In this document: piece after piece, positions 5,816-6,608 of the stretch
Numbering within the stretch: position 1 is the first letter of the stretch
Layout of the letters: every line of letters starts with the position of its first letter
From: an uncultured Collinsella sp.
Lineage (GTDB): Bacteria > Actinomycetota > Coriobacteriia > Coriobacteriales > Coriobacteriaceae
DNA: 6,608 nt
Assembly (NCBI GenBank): GCA_900757285.1
Contig: CAAENI010000117.1
Span: 1 to 6,608 of the forward strand
Reading direction: 5' to 3'
Program-made: the position numbers and the translations under genes
The notes under the pieces: generated by a model
Database searches by the model: none
Told to the model about the DNA's origin: nothing
Seen by the model: only the letters and a program-made list of their open reading frames with translations

Positions 5816-5946
5816 GCCCCGGGGAGGGCAAATATATAAGGTCGATCGCGAGTTCCGCACGAGCCGGAGAGCACTTAATGTGCTCTCCGTGCGAGTCAGG
5901 ACTGTCCGAGCAGGCGACCTTATATATTTGCCCTCCCCGGGGCTCC
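5813..5946. repeat. Perfect 32-bp inverted repeat with 70-base centre
   Basis: The arm 5813-5844 (starting GGAGCCCCGGGGAGGG, then an A/T core AAATATATAA, ending GGTCG) is the exact reverse complement of 5915-5946, with no mismatch in 32 bases. Each arm contains the 8-base palindrome CCCCGGGG. The outer end lies 17 bases past the UPF0210 stop, and the other end touches the methyltransferase leader. On either strand the RNA would form a very stable long hairpin. No T-run follows, so it is not a standard terminator. Candidates are a MITE- or REP-like repeat, a processing or stabilising 3' structure for the UPF0210 mRNA, or a small invertible segment. No target-site duplication and no recombinase gene are visible here. 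Confidence 0.9.
5856..5893. repeat. Nested hairpin in the centre of the inverted repeat
   Basis: Inside the 70-base centre, GGAGAGCAC (5866-5874) pairs perfectly with GTGCTCTCC (5880-5888) over a 5-base loop TTAAT. After a 5-base bulge, CGCAC (5856-5860) pairs with GTGCG (5889-5893). The whole element therefore folds as a stem inside a stem, which suggests a selected structure rather than two accidental arms. Confidence 0.75.
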
Positions 5947-5963
5947 TCGCCAGTCCCCCTCAG

Positions 5964-6608
5964 CTAGTTCTTCAGCGAGTTCAGCGGCGCCGGGAAGCGT
6001 CCACCACGGTGGGCAAGCACGGTGCCGGCGTTGGGGTTCACCGGCATGATGGGCGCACGGCCGAACAGGCCACCGTACTCGACGCAGTCGCCCACGCCCT
6101 TGCCGATGGCGGGAATCACGCGCACGGCCGTGGTCTTATTGTTGATGACGCCGATAGCCATCTCGTCGGCGATGATGCCGGCGATGGTCTCGACCGGGGT
6201 GTCGCCGGGGATGGCGATCATGTCCAGGCCGACGGAGCACACGCAGGTCATGGCCTCGAGCTTCTCGAGCGAAAGCGCACCGGCTTCGACGGCGGCGATC
6301 ATGCCGGCGTCCTCGGACACGGGGATGAAAGCGCCGGAGAGACCGCCCACGCTGGAGCTGGCCATGACGCCGCCCTTCTTGACGGCATCGTTGAGCATGG
6401 CGAGCGCGCAGGTCGTGCCCGGGCCACCGCAGGTGCCCACGCCGATGATCTCGAGGATGCGCGCGACGGAGTCGCCGATGGCAGGCGTGGGAGCCAGCGA
6501 CAGGTCGACGATGCCCTTCTCGACACCCAGGCGATGGGCGGCCTCGCGGCTCATGAGCTCGCCGGCACGGGTGATCTTAAAGGCGGTCTGCTTAATCTTT
6601 TCGGCGAC
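5964..6608 (-). CDS. UPF0210/DUF711 (PFL-like) family protein, C-terminal part
   Basis: The gene enters from the right edge in frame (the first visible residues read VAEKIKQTAF), and 214 residues to the TAG stop are present. Family members are about 450 aa, so slightly more than half lies outside the window. Recognisable family features are TPAIGDSVARILE, the glycine- and cysteine-rich GTCGGPGTTCALAMLND, SSSVGGLSGAFIPVSEDAGM, CVCSVGLDMIAIPGDTP, INNKTTAVRVIPA, and the closing GGRFPAPLNSLKN, which matches the usual C-terminus. The fold is related to glycyl-radical enzymes such as pyruvate formate-lyase, but no reaction is established. In many genomes a small ACT-domain gene precedes it; here that position is beyond the window. 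Codons are strongly C-ending, as expected for a well-expressed native gene. The 32-bp inverted repeat begins 17 bases after the stop and may form its mRNA 3' end. Confidence 0.92.
   Translation of the reverse strand, partial: VAEKIKQTAFKITRAGELMSREAAHRLGVEKGIVDLSLAPTPAIGDSVARILEIIGVGTCGGPGTTCALAMLNDAVKKGGVMASSSVGGLSGAFIPVSEDAGMIAAVEAGALSLEKLEAMTCVCSVGLDMIAIPGDTPVETIAGIIADEMAIGVINNKTTAVRVIPAIGKGVGDCVEYGGLFGRAPIMPVNPNAGTVLAHRGGRFPAPLNSLKN

Noticed and set aside
5640..5831. 63-codon open frame on the - strand across the methyltransferase leader, and a 104-codon frame on the + strand (5525-5839)
   Set aside because: The - strand frame starts with TTG inside the inverted repeat without a Shine-Dalgarno and passes through the terminator. 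The + strand frame is mostly antisense to the methyltransferase. A leader peptide cannot be excluded but is not supported.

Overview
The window most resembles the chromosome of a Coriobacteriia-type actinobacterium, probably a Collinsella-like gut anaerobe. This is inference. It rests on fairly high G+C, C-ending codon preference in the well-expressed genes, a short Gram-positive-type NagB, an orphan NTPase/SARP-type regulator and a UPF0210 gene. Nothing here fixes the species. I see no tRNA, rRNA, CRISPR array, transposase or phage gene.

Layout, left to right. On the + strand lie nagB (glucosamine-6-phosphate deaminase, 35-763) with a clear intrinsic terminator (796-823), a gene-poor stretch of about 380 bases with a short direct repeat at its right end, and a 999-residue regulator (1208-4207). 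The regulator has an N-terminal MalT/STAND-like NTPase, a long helical middle, and a C-terminal winged helix plus BTAD domain. On the - strand, reading from the right edge, lie the C-terminal half of a UPF0210/DUF711 protein (stop at 5964), a highly structured intergenic region (5648-5963), a class I SAM-dependent methyltransferase (5647-4760), and a YhbY-family RNA-binding protein (4577-4278). The regulator and yhbY converge on one hairpin (4214-4238), whose T-run serves the - strand.

The most unusual part is 5648-5963. It holds a perfect 32-bp inverted repeat (5813-5844 / 5915-5946) around a 70-base centre that folds into its own hairpin. Next to it, on the - strand, is a leader with several competing stems. 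The leader ends in an intrinsic terminator whose U-run stops only 5 bases before the Shine-Dalgarno of the methyltransferase. This leaves no room for a promoter after the terminator, so the gene looks controlled by transcription attenuation. The leader matches no riboswitch class that I can recall.

The genes do not form one obvious pathway. NagB is central amino-sugar catabolism and YhbY is ribosome assembly. The regulator's targets, the methyltransferase's substrate and the UPF0210 function cannot be read from the sequence.
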